A stretch of 64,000 nt of DNA. Source: Sisyra terminalis (taxonomy: Eukaryota; Arthropoda; Insecta; Neuroptera; Sisyridae). A model generated the notes under the pieces. The model was not told the origin of the DNA. It saw only the letters and a program-made list of their open reading frames with translations, and searched no databases. Every line of letters starts with the position of its first letter. Within the stretch, counting starts at the first letter, position 1. Positions 12,508-25,043 of the stretch are shown here, in pieces. Location of the stretch: the NCBI GenBank assembly GCA_958496175.1, contig OY292275.1, positions 18,662,001 through 18,726,000 on the forward strand, given 5' to 3'. Made by a program: the position numbers and the translations under genes.

Positions 12508-14930
12508 TAAAAAAAAGAACCACCTTATATAAGACTTTGTTTCAGATCTATATTGTCGATGAAATATTCATCTCCGCTTAGTGTTAGTCCTTTTAATGTC
12601 AATAAAAAGTGTCTAACAAAGTTATAGTTTTGTTTTTGGGAAGTTTTAGCGTTAAATTCGAGCCAAAATTTTGTTTTAATTTTTGAAGAAGTGTTGTCAA
12701 AGATATGTTCATGAGTTTTCATACACCCTGTAAGAGTAAAAAAGAGAAACAATTTCAAAATTTTGATTTTTTCCTCAAATTAATTGATGCTATATAAAAT
12801 CATTTCTTATTTATAAAAGCTTTTCAAACTGTTTTTTTTAAACTTAACACCCCACAATCTAGCCAGAGCTATTTGCACTCAAATTTATCAATTATTCGAA
12901 GTCGGCTTCCAGAAGTATTGTGGTAAGAATTTGAATAGATACATTGGATAATTGCTTAAAAATCTAGTTGGATAGTCTAAAGACGTATTTGAGAAAATTA
13001 CGTGTTCACATTAGTGCCAAAGAGTTACTATTTATTTGATTTTTTTTAAATCCAAATAATTTTGTTTCCATTTGTTTTCCAATATATTTTTTATACTGTA
13101 AAATTTTTTAGTACGTTTCCAAATTAGGGGAAAACATTGATTGTTGAATGTTGTCGTAGAAATGATATTGTATTTTGGATTGTTAAAATTTACATAAACT
13201 TTATAAAAAATAAACCAAAAAGTTGTACTCAAAGAAAATGTTTGTTTTAGTTTGATTAATGTAGGTTGCAATTTTTGCTGCAAAAAATTATTAATTAATA
13301 TTTTCTTTAAAAAAATTACTTTTTGTACATTTTTGCTGCTTGTGTGACTAATTTCAGAAATTCATAAACATTTTGCATTGTACATTGTGCAACTCAACAT
13401 GTTTAATACTGCTAATAAGATACAAATAGTGTAAATATTGGATATTACTGTTTTATTCACTTAATTGACATTAAGATGCAATTGTGATTTCCTTTAAGAA
13501 TGGGTTAAGATAAACAACTCGATTAAGTACGTTTTTAATTCGCTTGGTTGGGGATAACAAAGCTCACTCAATAAATATCAGTCTATATGCTTAATGTATA
13601 TTCTTCATTCAACCATTGTGGTACATCTTATTGTCAGAATTCCAACTATTTTATAATTTAAATTATCTCATTTGGGATATTATTGCAGTAAAAGGATCAA
13701 AATAATGAACTTGAAAATCGTTGGAAAATGTTTTTGTTAATAAAATGTCAAAAGTTTTCAAAAAGAAATAACATTGCAAAGTGTAAACTGGTATTTTGGG
13801 TACTATCAATATATAAATCAACAAATTTAAGTTTTTTTTATCAGAAAAATCAATATCGAAACTTCGATGTGTGTCCAGTTTAGTTAGTAGAAAAGGACTG
13901 GTTCTTTATATTTAATTAAAAAATAAATATAAAAACTAGATAAATTGTCTTAATCATTGACTGTTTATTGCTCCGGGTTAAAAGTAAAACTGTTTGTCTT
14001 TTTATATTTTGTCATTTAATATGTTATATTTCTATTTGTCAATTCTCAAAGGCTTGGAAAAAATATGATGACATATTTAAAATCGAATAAAGGAATTTTT
14101 TTGTCTCATGCAAAAAGTCCACATTTTCATTACTGTTTACTGTGTCAATCATTCCTTTTAATTATTGCAGCAAATGTATAATGGAATAATCTTTAGCTGT
14201 TTTTTGCACACAAAAAAAAAGATATTTAAAAAATTATTCGTCTTCATGATTGGAAAAATACACAACTAAGAAGTGAATTCTATTTGTTAAAACAAAAAAA
14301 AAAACAAAAATCTTTTCCAAGTCCAACTTTAAAGTCCATCTACGTAATGAAATTTGAACTATTGTTACACTCTAGATCGATTATTTGTATAGATAAACGA
14401 TGGTATACACAAGACTAAGCGTAGAAAAAGAAGTTCATCAAAGCTCATTGTCTGACAAAAACGGATGATTTACGGCTATAAAGAAAACTACATGCAAAAT
14501 TAAATACTAAACATGCTATATAAATACCGACGATGAAATAAAAAATTTCAAAAATGTAAATAAATAACTGAATATTAAATCGTATTTATTATTTGAAATA
14601 CACACGCTATGTAGATTTATAACGTTTCAGTTATAAAAAACAAATTACATGAAACTGGGAAGCAAAATATTCCAATTAATTTAAGATAAATAAAGTATCT
14701 TGTATTTTATCTCTCATTTCATATATTTATTGTTTGTCGCTCATTGATTTTCACGTTTTAAATACAACGCAATGTCAATAAAATATATATTTTATGTACT
14801 TTTGAAGTATATTAAATACGTTTTAACAATAAACATAAAAAAAATCAATCTTCCTGGTGTTGGCACTTTTTGAAAATAAACATATTTTTTCCAATATGAT
14901 TCTTTTTTTTCTAAGTTTAATTTTCAAGGA
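12508..14930. other. AT-rich non-coding DNA
   Basis: No gene recognised. It contains homopolymer A and T runs and chance frames at 12,525-12,758 and 13,032-13,283. Confidence 0.4.
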
Positions 14931-15035
14931 GGAGCCTCAACACTGCAGCCTCAGGACTTATTGTGCTTCCTGGGACCTATCTTCATCTAGTTAAGACCTA
15001 GCAGCTGGGCGAATCTCCACACCCGTCCCTTCTTT
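14931..15035 (-). repeat. LINE 3' UTR fragment, second copy
   Basis: About 100 bp align with the tail of the RNase H-bearing LINE at 6119-6225. Both contain CTCAACACTGCAGC, a TTATgGTGCTT-CTGGG segment, TTCA-CTAGT-AAGACC and AGCAGCTGGG in the same order and on the same strand. Nothing coding remains, as expected of a strongly 5'-truncated insertion. Confidence 0.75.
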
Positions 15036-15624
15036 ACAACAGAATATAAACTAGGTTCAAACAACGTAAGGTGCCATACATAGTTTCTATATTTTGTATT
15101 TATTTTCGAATTTCTCACCAAACTTTACATTTGTAAAATAATAATTTAAAACTTTCATACAAAATTTTTAGTTTTTGTCATTGTTTGAGCACAATTTTCT
15201 AATCTTAGATCAATGTTTTGGCTCATCTTATTTATAATTAGTTTGGTTTGTAATAAATTGAATAATAAATTCGGTTTTCTTAAAATGGTTGATGCAATTA
15301 ATTCAACAATCAAAACATTGTTTTTCAATTAGTTCTACCTCATACATGATTTACAATAATACACTTTAAACTACTAAACATTCTATCGCAGTAATAGTCT
15401 TCTGTTCTTTGGCGTTAGAAGAACACATACAAAATAGATTTGTTGTATCTATGTTTAGCACATAGAGATATATCTTCATGTGTACAAACATTATACATAC
15501 ATGCTTAAAGCTCTCAAATATATCAAATGAATTAGACATCGTTAGCAGAACATTGCAATTGTAAAATTGTGCAAAAGGAGAAAAAATAAACACAGGAATT
15601 TAAGAGATCAATTTGCAACTATAG
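15036..15624. other. AT-rich non-coding DNA
   Basis: Nothing recognised; the frame at 15,366-15,593 on the minus strand has no family signature. Confidence 0.4.
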
Positions 15625-15633
15625 TTGTGACAC
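15625..15633 (+). repeat. Left 9-bp target-site duplication (TTGTGACAC)
   Basis: TTGTGACAC directly precedes the foldback element and is repeated exactly after it at 16,655-16,663. A perfect 9-bp direct duplication marks the insertion boundaries. Confidence 0.85.
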
Positions 15634-16654
15634 TAGGCTGATTTTTTTTTGACTTTTTTTGGTCCCATCGTGAAATTTTGTTGGAAATACCAAAAAAAAT
15701 TCCCTGAAAGTTTGAGCCCTTAATATTAATTTTAAGTCCTCGACCAAGACGTGTAAAGATTTCCCATTGAAAATACACGGAAACTCTGATTTTTTATTTT
15801 TAAATTTCTATATCTCAGCGGCATTTCATGGGATCGCTTTTACCGAAGATGGTTTTTGTCAGAATTAAACGCTCTACAAAAGTGCCCATTGCGACAAAGT
15901 CGTAACTGACACCGGTGAGGTAGTACGGACCGCTGAACCTAATTTTTCCATAAAATTCGCGTTTTTTTTCCATTTATCTCGTAAATAACAAGAGCTACGG
16001 AAAAAATATAAATGAAAAACTTGTAGAGAATTTGATTTCCTACAAAAAAGGTCCTGTAGACCAAATCGCGAAGATCAATATTAAACGAGATATTAAGCCT
16101 TGAAATGATTTTTCTGTGAAATTTTTGCCGATCATTGATTTAAACTTATAAATTGATATAAAAAAAATATATTGATATAAACTTAATATCTCGTTTAATA
16201 TTGATCTTCGCGATTTGGTCTACGGGACCTTTTTTGTAGGAAATCAAATTCTCTACAAATTTTTCATTTATATTTTTTCCGTAGCTCTTGTTATTTACGA
16301 GATAAATGGAAAAAAAACGCGAATTTTATGGAAAAATTAGGTTCAGCGGTCCGTACTACCTCACCGGTGTCAGTTACGACTTTGTCGCAATGGGCACTTT
16401 TGTAGAGCGTTTAATTCTGACAAAAACCATCTTCGGTAAAAGCGATCCTATGAAATGCCGCTGAGATATAGAAATTTAAAAATAAAAAATCAGAGTTTCC
16501 GTGTATTTTCAATGGGAAATCTTTACACGTCTTGGTCGAGGACTTAAAATTAATATTAAGGGCTCAAACTTTCAGGGAATTTTCTTTTTGGTATTTCCAA
16601 CAAAATTTCACAATGCGACCAAAAAAAAAAAGTCAAAAAAAAAAAATCACCCTA
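15634..16654. mobile_element. 1,021-bp foldback (hairpin) DNA element
   Basis: Nearly the whole element is an inverted repeat: arm 15,634-16,097, an 84-bp AT-rich spacer 16,098-16,181, and arm 16,182-16,654. The ends read TAGGCTGATTTTT and, on the other strand, TAGGGTGATTTTT. Reading the arms against each other I find only a few single-base differences plus A/T-run length changes, so identity is well above 95%. An exact 9-bp duplication flanks it. Nine-base duplications with very long terminal repeats are typical of Mutator-like elements, but no transposase is present, so the superfamily is an inference. No protein is encoded. If transcribed it would fold into a duplex of about 460 bp. Confidence 0.9.
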
Positions 16655-16663
16655 TTGTGACAC
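16655..16663 (+). repeat. Right 9-bp target-site duplication (TTGTGACAC)
   Basis: Identical to 15,625-15,633 and directly abuts the terminal CCTA of the foldback element. Confidence 0.85.
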
Positions 16664-17605
16664 ATATGGTTGCCTAAAGAATAACTATAATTATTTTTTG
16701 ACATTCACATATAATTGAATTATCCGATTTTGTGTTATCTATTAATTGAGTTAACTAAAATGTTTTAACGATAATGTAAACTTCAAATATTGCCTGAAGA
16801 AGTCGAAAAATACAGGAAAAATAATACCACAATTACTAAGAATTTTAATAACAGCTCTCAAATAAAGAAATTCAAATCATTCAAAAACAACACTTTTTTC
16901 TCGATTGCGGCTGTACGTTTGTAAGAAATAGATTCTAGAAAAAACGAATTATTTAAAAAATGTTTTAACACAAAAGTAAAGAAAATGTCATTCAACAGTT
17001 TAAAGAAAGGGCTTTTTTGTATAATATGAGAATGGTAATCTATATCAGTGGTTCTCAAACTTTTTTGGTGAAGTATAACTTCTTTTGAAGTGGTATTAGT
17101 GTTATATTTTTCCAATATAATTTTGCACAAACGTCATTGGGAAATTAAACAAAAAAGCTTTACGATTATCGTGTAGTCTACCTTAAGAGTTCAAGAATTG
17201 GGTTTTTCTTAAAAAACTTTTTGATGATTATTTGTTTACTTATCAGTATCAATTTATGCATAAATATCAAACACATTTAAAAAAAAATTAACCTAAATTA
17301 TTATAATTATATATACAAGGAATGTCTAACCAAAATAAAAGAAGGTACTTTATGCTTTGTTTCAATTACGTTGCTAATTGCCAACCACTAAAGACCAAAA
17401 ATTAATCAATATGGCTTAAAGATTAATTTTCCATTAGCCAATATAAAACTAATTTTTCGAATGCAAATATATTTTTCTGATGTACTATCGACCCCGACTC
17501 TACTTACTATCAGTGCAAGTACAAGTACTAAAGCTTGGTAGCGCATATCTTAATATATGAAGGGAAAATTTTTGACTTTATTATTTTTTCCTCAAAATAC
17601 TCAAA
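16664..17605. other. AT-rich DNA with a solo hAT-like terminus
   Basis: No gene. CAGTGGTTCTCAAACTTTTT at 17,047-17,066 is a classic hAT terminal repeat start. I could not find its partner in the following kilobase, so it is likely a broken MITE end. Confidence 0.45.
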
Positions 17606-17770
17606 TAACCTACTGTTGGCCGAGTGGCCTAGGTTACCGCTCCAAAACTGGAAGGTTTTGAGTTTGATCTTCGAATCGAGCAAATTTTAAATATTTCTCG
17701 GTTATGAATTTTTACTTAATCTAAAGTTGTTAAAGACCTTAGCAGTTATGAAATGACAATAAATAACAAT
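17606..17770 (+). repeat. tRNA-derived SINE copy 4
   Basis: The head is CTACTGTTGGCCGAGTGGCC, then TACCGCTCCAAAACTGG and a weakened B box (GAGTTTGATCTTCG). The tail has CGAGCAAATTTTAAATATTT, then a diverged GTTGTTAAAGACCTTAGCAG and ends AATAACAATCG. More diverged than copies 2 and 3. Confidence 0.8.
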
Positions 17771-18719
17771 CGAAATAAAGAAAACTCAAATTAATACTTT
17801 TAAATTATATGTTCTTCATCTGTTCTTTTAACGGTTGCAAGTTCCTATGTAATAGTAAACTAAGAGAAAAGAGGGAAATTTTTGTTTTCCTCAATTGTTT
17901 GCCAAGAAATTTGTTTCCAAAGACGGCATTTTAATTGCAATTTTGTAAAAAAATATACAAGAACCAATTGGTCTAACATTAGTTGAATATTATTATAAAA
18001 TATTAAATTGGAACTTTCATTCATACTATTAAACATTTTCAAACTAACCAAAGAAACACATTGGCTAAAAAAGTATAAGTTACAATTAATGAGTGACTAT
18101 AATAAGTAAATGCCAACAAAGACCCAAGTATAGCAAGGACAATAGACGCAAATAACCGTGCGTTAAATGTCTTTAATTAAAATTAAAAAAAAGTTAATAA
18201 CTAAGTTTGCCACGGTGCCAAATAGAAAATCAAACTCATTTTTTCATTTGGCACCGACTTAATATTAGTTAATAAGTTCAATTTGATCACATACTTATTA
18301 GGACTAAAAAGCCATTAGTTACAAGAATGGTCACATGCTTTTCTGTTTCGTCATTTTTTTTTGTTATTAAGTTTTACCTTAATATCTTAAGATTAAACGA
18401 ACCGAAAAAGCAATTAAAAAAGATGATTCAAACGGAAAATTTAATTTTTATTTATCAAATGATAAAGCCTTAGTCATTTACAAATTAAAGAAAAAGTATT
18501 TCAATTATTTTTGCTAAAGACAGTTAAGTGAAAATCGAAATTCTTTATTATTTGTTTTTAATTAAAAGCATTTATTGGTTCGTATGGCTACAATGTACGA
18601 CATTTAATGGAATTGATCAAGAAAAATTTAAACTTTACAAAAATCGAATGTAGTGTTAAAAAGTGTTAAAAATGTAGTGAGAAAAGGGTTCATTCGGGAG
18701 TCGAGACAATGAAATGTGA
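17771..18719. repeat. AT-rich DNA with a small hairpin MITE
   Basis: At 18,193-18,275 imperfect inverted arms (CGGTGCCAAAT at 18,213-18,223 against ATTTGGCACCG at 18,246-18,256, with GTTAATAACTAAGT matching farther out) make a hairpin of about 80 bp. The rest of the stretch shows nothing recognisable. Confidence 0.5.
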
Positions 18720-19153
18720 TTTTTACTAATATTATAAATATCTAGGCGAGTGTTTTGATAACTTTTGACTGTTTTAAGTTATAATTATGACTGACTTTAT
18801 AGAACTTAACGATAGTTTTTATTTATGCATAAATGCTGATTGATTTACGGATTAATTGGTTCACGGTAGGTATACCTACCGTAGGTATACGGTTTTTTTA
18901 GGTACTTTTTAGATATTTATAATTATTTTTTGAAAATGAATTGATCATTATATACAACTATTTTATTCTAAGTAACAGTTTATTAAATGTGAATTTTTAA
19001 AGTTGACAAAATAGTGTTCTTAAGTATGATTATGTTTTTCGTAAAAGAAATAAAAAAAATAATAATTTTCATATGCCACAACAAATAGGAAATTTAAAAA
19101 GAAAATATAATCTACACCTACGTTACGCAGACGAAGTCGCGGGCATCAGCTAG
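18720..19153 (+). mobile_element. Decayed Helitron, lepidopteran-style ends
   Basis: The 3' end GACGAAGTCGCGGGCATCAG followed by CTAG and a T matches the very common insect Helitron terminus, with a short GAC-GAA-GTC hairpin just inside. The likely 5' end, near ACTAATATTATAAATATCTA at 18,727, resembles the usual TCTATACTAATATTATAAA start but is degraded, so the left boundary is approximate. The interior contains an exact 20-bp palindrome (18,863-18,882) and no coding frame. Confidence 0.65.
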
Positions 19154-22100
19154 TCAACAATAAAGTTAAAAGGGTTAAAAGTATGTTAAAGTAAGGATCC
19201 CATTTCACTCAGATATAAAATTTTTGAACAAGAAAATTATCATTATAATTATGAAATTTTTAGGACAATAAAAATTTTGAGCATACAGAAAATGTTACAT
19301 CTTCTATCAATTAAAAATTATATTAGGTTACTTTTCATCTTAAAAATTAAGAGGAATTAAATCGTAAATATTAATTACAGTTCCATAAAAGTTCTAATAT
19401 TCTCAAATCAAATTTGTTCAATGTTTGTTATCTTAATGTAGATTTTTAGAAAATGTTTGAATTTTATTGCCCTTAATTCCGACAAAATTACGTCTTACAA
19501 GTATTAAAAATGACGTCAAAGCAAATTTGTTAGTCTATTATGGAACAACGAAACCATTACTGCTCACATAATGTGATTCAAAAGCTCTAGACCATAGAAC
19601 TAATATTATTATATTACAAAGTAAAGGCCAATAAATGGGTTAGTACTACACTACTGTTTCATCTATGTTACGGCTATCGGTTTAACATAAAAATAAAAGC
19701 GATCATAATTTGTTCTCCTTTTTGGCAGTATAAAGTATTTTGTCCAAAAAGTTTAAAGCTATCGATGGCATAAAGGAAGTCAATTTAAATAGAAAATTTA
19801 TGCGGTCATTTATTTCTTCCCAACCTCAATTACTATCAAAAGTCAAATTTAGAAATATAATAGGAGAAAAGTATGAACAATTCAATACTGATTGATATCT
19901 TAGCCAATTATCCATAGACCTTGCATGAAAATTTAATAACAATTATGGTAATTTATCCGAAATTGTAACTATTGCCAACAATTGACTGGACAATGTACAA
20001 TGGAAAATAAATATTATTTATAAAAATGTATTAATGGGCAGTAAAAATTTCAGAGTTTCACAAAAAAGGTTAACATTACAAATGTTCTCAGCAAAAAGAA
20101 AATGGTACCATTTTTTTCCCTGAAAAACTAGGTCATTTTTCTTTTCCTGTTCAGTTTCACAGAATTGCGACACGCTTTTGAATTAGGCGTGTTTTTGTTA
20201 ACGTCGACCAATAGAAATAGTAATCATCATATGCACCGGAAATTGAATGCCATATAATCAACTACAAAAAAAACGCAATTCAGTATACGTTTTGGCCGTT
20301 GTGACCTTTCTCGGAAATTTGACAAGATTATCAAATAAAGTTACCAAATTGCATCAGCAAATGAGATTGTCACGCAAAAGAAAAAAATAGAATTAAAGCT
20401 TACAAGTTTCTTCAATATAAACATAAAGCTCTAACGTTACATGGACAAAAAGCAAAAGAAATACTGTTGCAGAAAAAAAGTTAAAATTATTCTAATGCAG
20501 ATTTTCATGTTTGAACTTTGTTTAAAAAATGCAATTAAATTTAGATGATTGTTTGCAATTCCATAATAAAAGTTAAAGCAATATCATTTTATATATTGTA
20601 TCCGAAAATTTTATTGAACAATACTATAAAAGCAAACACGCAAAATATTTTTGTAATATGCAGAATATTTTTTTACATTTACACTGATGTTAATGAACGT
20701 ATCTTTGCCTATTTTCTTAACGTTTTTAAAATTAAAAAATTTAATTATTCATATTGTTAAGCTTTAAAAATTCTTGCGACAAGAAAGAAAAGTAAAAAAG
20801 GGAAATTTAATTATATAGTTAAAATTACGTTTCTTTCAGTTGTTTATTAAGTTAATTAATATAAGGGACGTTATAAAATTAAGGGAGAGAAACTCAACAT
20901 TTAAAAACAGTTATCAACTTATTTGATAAATTGAATACACTTTTTAATAACTTTTAAATTTACAATTATGTCATAACGATGCTTATAAAATCCTGAATAG
21001 CTATAACTCAGTGCTTTCAAACTTTTTTATGATTAGCGCCACTATTATCCCTTCAGTCACTCTATATGACAAAACTAAGTTTTTGGTCTGCTTTAATATA
21101 GAAATATTTTTAAAAATACGATTTAAATAAAACAAATATTTAATTTTTAAAAAGGGCTTATGTGATACAATGAATACATTAAACTTATTGATTATGTAAA
21201 AGGTAGTGGATCTAATTAGAGTAAAGGGTTTAAATTCAGGAAAAAGAAACAAAGAATTGTTTCCTGGATTTACTACTGAGGAAATAAAACTCTATTGCAA
21301 TTTGGAAAGAAAAGTTATATTGCTTATAAATTCATTTATTGATCCAATCCAAAACCAAAACGAAAGACTTAACTATATTTTTGCGACTAATCGATACTTG
21401 GAACTTTATCTAATATGATCAAATTTTTCTGAATTTCTATTAATAATTGATAGCTTTTAGTAGCGGCTTCGTTCGCGTTGATTTCCCAAAACAAGTGTTA
21501 ATTATCAATTAAACGGAAAGGAAATAATTTGAAAATTGTTTTTTTTTTTATTGCCTGACCAGGTTATCGGAATTTGAAAATTAAAAACTTTATTTTAGTT
21601 AAAAAAGCTAGAAAAATGCTTCATATAGATATTTTACTACAAAATAAATAATTGTAATTACTTAAATTTTAAAGAGTTCCTAGTATTAAAAAAATATTTA
21701 ATATAGCAATAAATTTTCTTTAGAAAAGCAGGAGTAGAAGCATTAAGTTGGCCATGGGAAAAGCACGACTTTATCAAATGAGCCAATGCTACCTATTATG
21801 TTTGCCTATGCGCTTAATTAATGGTAACTGCAATACAAAGCATTGTTGGAAATTGAAGTTTTGAAACTATTTTCCCCATAAACATAAACGTAGTAGTTTT
21901 TGAACTAAAAAACAATTTATCTTTGAAAACAAAGTGAAAATTCGCAATTTTGTATTCTTCCATTTCGATTTATTTTTGCTTCTTCAATTATCCATTCTAA
22001 AACTTTGGTGCCAAAATATTAGAAACTTTCCTAAAGAACATATTCTTAGATATCAGTCGAACAACAAACAGCTTTTATTTTTGACAATAAATTTATTATA

Positions 22101-22221
22101 AGGAGTTGTTTATAGAACATGTAAAAAATTAGTGGATTTCGTGGCTGGTACATATAAAATGTCCTGCAAGTACCATGGTGCTTGCGTGTATAGGATTGAA
22201 AATCTTTGGTATTTTTTAATT
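19154..22221. other. AT-rich DNA with a degraded hAT-like terminus
   Basis: No gene found. CAGTGCTTTCAAACTTTTTT near 21,010-21,029, followed by ATGATTAGCGCCACTATTAT, resembles a degraded hAT terminal repeat without a visible partner. The frames at 20,545-20,760, 21,001-21,252 and 21,206-21,418 have no family signature. Confidence 0.35.
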
Positions 22222-22360
22222 GTTATTTACCATCGCTTTATAAATACTAAGGTATTTAGCGACTATAGGCGTAATTAAAATCCGTAATCGAGAAATATCG
22301 AAAGTTTTCTCAATATAAGAATCGCATCCAAACCAATGGTATTGGTGGCCAGTGGTAGCT
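22222..22360 (-). repeat. tRNA-derived SINE copy 5, damaged head
   Basis: On the minus strand the tail is well preserved (CGATATTTCTCGATTACGGA, then ATAGTCGCTAAATACCTTAG and TATAAAGCGATGGTAAATAA). The tRNA-like head is shortened: ACTGGCCACCAATACCATT runs directly into GGATGCGATTCTT, so the A-box to anticodon region is mostly lost. Confidence 0.75.
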
Positions 22361-24008
22361 GATACCCACCACTTTGTCTGCGTAACGTTGGTGTTGGATA
22401 TATTTTCTTTTTAGATTTACTGTTTATCGTGGTAGTTATATGGAAACTTTTATTGCTCATATTCATTTTACGAACAACATATTCATACACCAAAAATACG
22501 GTTTTAACGCCTTTATAATTACACTTAAAATAAACTGTTCCTTTTAACAAAAAAGTAATTGGTAAAGGTCAATTTACTTTTAAAAAATATCCGATTACAC
22601 TCTACGGGATTATGAAAATTGATATTTTTTATTCCTAATGAGTAAATAATGGTTTTTATTTGTAATATTTTATTTTTATTTTATTTTTTATATTTTTATA
22701 TACCAACCGTTAATCAAATCATCTGGAACATTAAGTGTCTCAAAAGAGTGTCCATACATTACCTGACAAACCGATTTAAGTGATATGTGAGCTAGTAGAG
22801 ATGTCTCTTACTGTTAGTTGTTACTGTTACTATATTTAAGTACACTATTAATTTCGTAATGATACTTGGAATACTATTAGATTTAAATTACTATAATTCA
22901 TATTGTTAATTGTGTTATTAGACACAACTAACCTACGAGTGCTGAATGTGTGACATATTGTAATTATTGCCAAAAGGCTTTTGATGCTAAAAAAATATTT
23001 AAATGCTGCATGAGACTCGTTATCCAACCATATTTGCACTATGGCATAACATTTTTGTCTTCATTTTTCTCCTATATTATCGTGGATCTAAAAACTTTAT
23101 GAAACCTTTTTCCTGGTTAATCTTGCAGGTTTATGTATTTGTTGAATGTGGAAAATCAAAGAGAAAAATGAGTGGAAAAAAATAATCTTCTTAAAATCAA
23201 AAAAATATGAAGTTTTTAAAGGTGTTTGGAAACAAAATATTAAAAGAAAAAACACATTTTTTTGAGGCTATCAATTATACTTTTTTGGTTTAAAGCTCAT
23301 TTTAAATGTGACACTGTCTTAACAGTTTAAAAAAATATTTAAAAGAACTAATTCAAATGAAAATAAAAAATAGAACAGAATGAAGTATAAAGATTCGCGA
23401 AACTATAATTTGTCTAACTTTATACAAATGACACTGTAAGACAAGTCTCATTCCCATAATTTATCTTACTGCCGAATAATATAAACCACTAAAACGAGCC
23501 AGTGTGTTATTTTAAGTGAGATTCTAAAATTTATTTCTTCATTCTGATAAAAACGTTGATATAGACAAGCACTTGTACACATTTCTTCCCTTTAACGGCT
23601 TGAATATTTAAACAAGTTAGTTATGTAAGCCAGTCACTAAAAAAAATTCATGAGCGAAATAAATTTTCTTTTCAGTTGAATTTTATTTACTAGAAGGCTT
23701 AAGTTTTAAAATAAATACGTATAAATTACTCAGCCTCCAACTCTCTGTCATTTACTAATTGAAAAACCGAAAATAAATTTTATTGTTGGCATAAATAAGA
23801 AATTAACTGCCATTAACATTAAGTTATCGGTTGTAAGCGATAATTACTTAAAATAGTTGATTGAAAGATGTTTTTAATAGCTAATGAATAAATATTAGAC
23901 GCTTTTTATAGTTAATGAATAAATGTAAAGTAAACTAAATCAATAAAATTCAACGCGGCCAGATTCATAAATAATTGCTTTTATTAAAATAATGATGTGA
24001 ATCAAATT
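22361..24008. other. AT-rich non-coding DNA
   Basis: No gene recognised. Open frames at 22,848-23,039 and 23,003-23,185 overlap on opposite strands and look like chance. Confidence 0.35.
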
Positions 24009-24227
24009 CTAGTAGTTGAGTTCTGTTAAATATTGATGAACCTGTTGCCTTGACTTGCTGGCAAGAATTCTTTTATATATTTGATAAAAATACAGTGTAG
24101 GTAAAATTGATGTTACAACACGCAACCAGTAGCTAAAGCTTGGCAAGTCGAATGTTAGAAAAACACGTGTGATCGATAGAGCATTACTTACGATTGTAAT
24201 GAATATGTGCACAATAAAACAGGGAAT
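24009..24227 (-). CDS. Candidate terminal coding exon, hydrophobic protein
   Basis: A strong acceptor (TTTTTCACTGCAG) precedes an open frame of 72 codons that begins IPCFIVHIFITIV and ends QYLTELNY, then TAG. Codons are less AT-biased than in surrounding chance frames. Two hydrophobic stretches are visible: residues 1-14 and about 33-50 (WLRVVTSILPTLYFYQIY), followed by a basic segment KRILASKSRQQ, like the cytoplasmic tail of a multi-pass membrane protein. I do not recognise the family. The first base after the acceptor is in phase 0, the phase left by the serotonin-receptor exon at 28,971, so it could be an alternative receptor terminus, the last exon of a nested gene, or a fortuitous frame. 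A GTAAGT 36 bases into the exon could also act as a donor. No upstream partner exon was found between 24,240 and 28,970. Confidence 0.4.
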   Translation of the reverse strand: MPCFIVHIFITIVSNALSITRVFLTFDLPSFSYWLRVVTSILPTLYFYQIYKRILASKSRQQVHQYLTELNY

Positions 24228-25043
24228 CTGCAGTGAAAAACGTTTTCTATTTTCACATCACCTCTATCTGTTACGTAGGATCAGGCTACTTATTTTTTAT
24301 TGTTATCAACAGTTTATTAAAGAAAAATAATATTTATTCATTCCCACTCATTTTGTCTGAATTGCACACAGGATAATATATATTAACGAGTTATATCACA
24401 TATTTTTTTTCTTCGTATTGATTTTTTTTGCGGGAAGTTTGTTTTTGCCATTTTTATTCGTTCATATTACTTGAAATACCCTCATGCATTTTTCTATATA
24501 TCCCTTATATTGAGTTAATTTTTTTCAAATGTTGAGTATACAAAAGATGAGGAAAAACTTTTTTCCAAACCATTCATTAAAACGTGATTTTTATTTAAAG
24601 TTCCGTATTAACATATTTTTCAGTATATTCCGATTTTTATTTATTTGATATTCAAACACTAAGATGCATTTTATTGAATCGAATTATTGATTTAAAAATA
24701 TAATGAAGTAAATATTTTTTTACTAATGAAGAAAATTTCAGCAAATTGTTAACTCCTATACAAGTTTAGTATACAACTATTTACTTAAAAAATTATTTTA
24801 CTTAAACCCATTTTGAATAATATTTTTCTCCGATTTTCAAAACAATAATAATTTACCAAAGTGAGTGACGGTAAGCTGTGCTAAATGGTTAGGTTTATAA
24901 AGAGTTTCATTTATAACAAATTTTTATTGCATTTTATGTATTCTGGAAGCTCTTATTATTATTTCTTTTAACTGTGCCGTATTTATAAAATGGATCATGA
25001 CAAGGATTATTGTTGACAAAGTAATATCCATTGTTTATGAACG
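24228..25043. other. AT-rich non-coding DNA
   Basis: Nothing recognised; the stretch is dominated by T and A runs. Confidence 0.4.
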
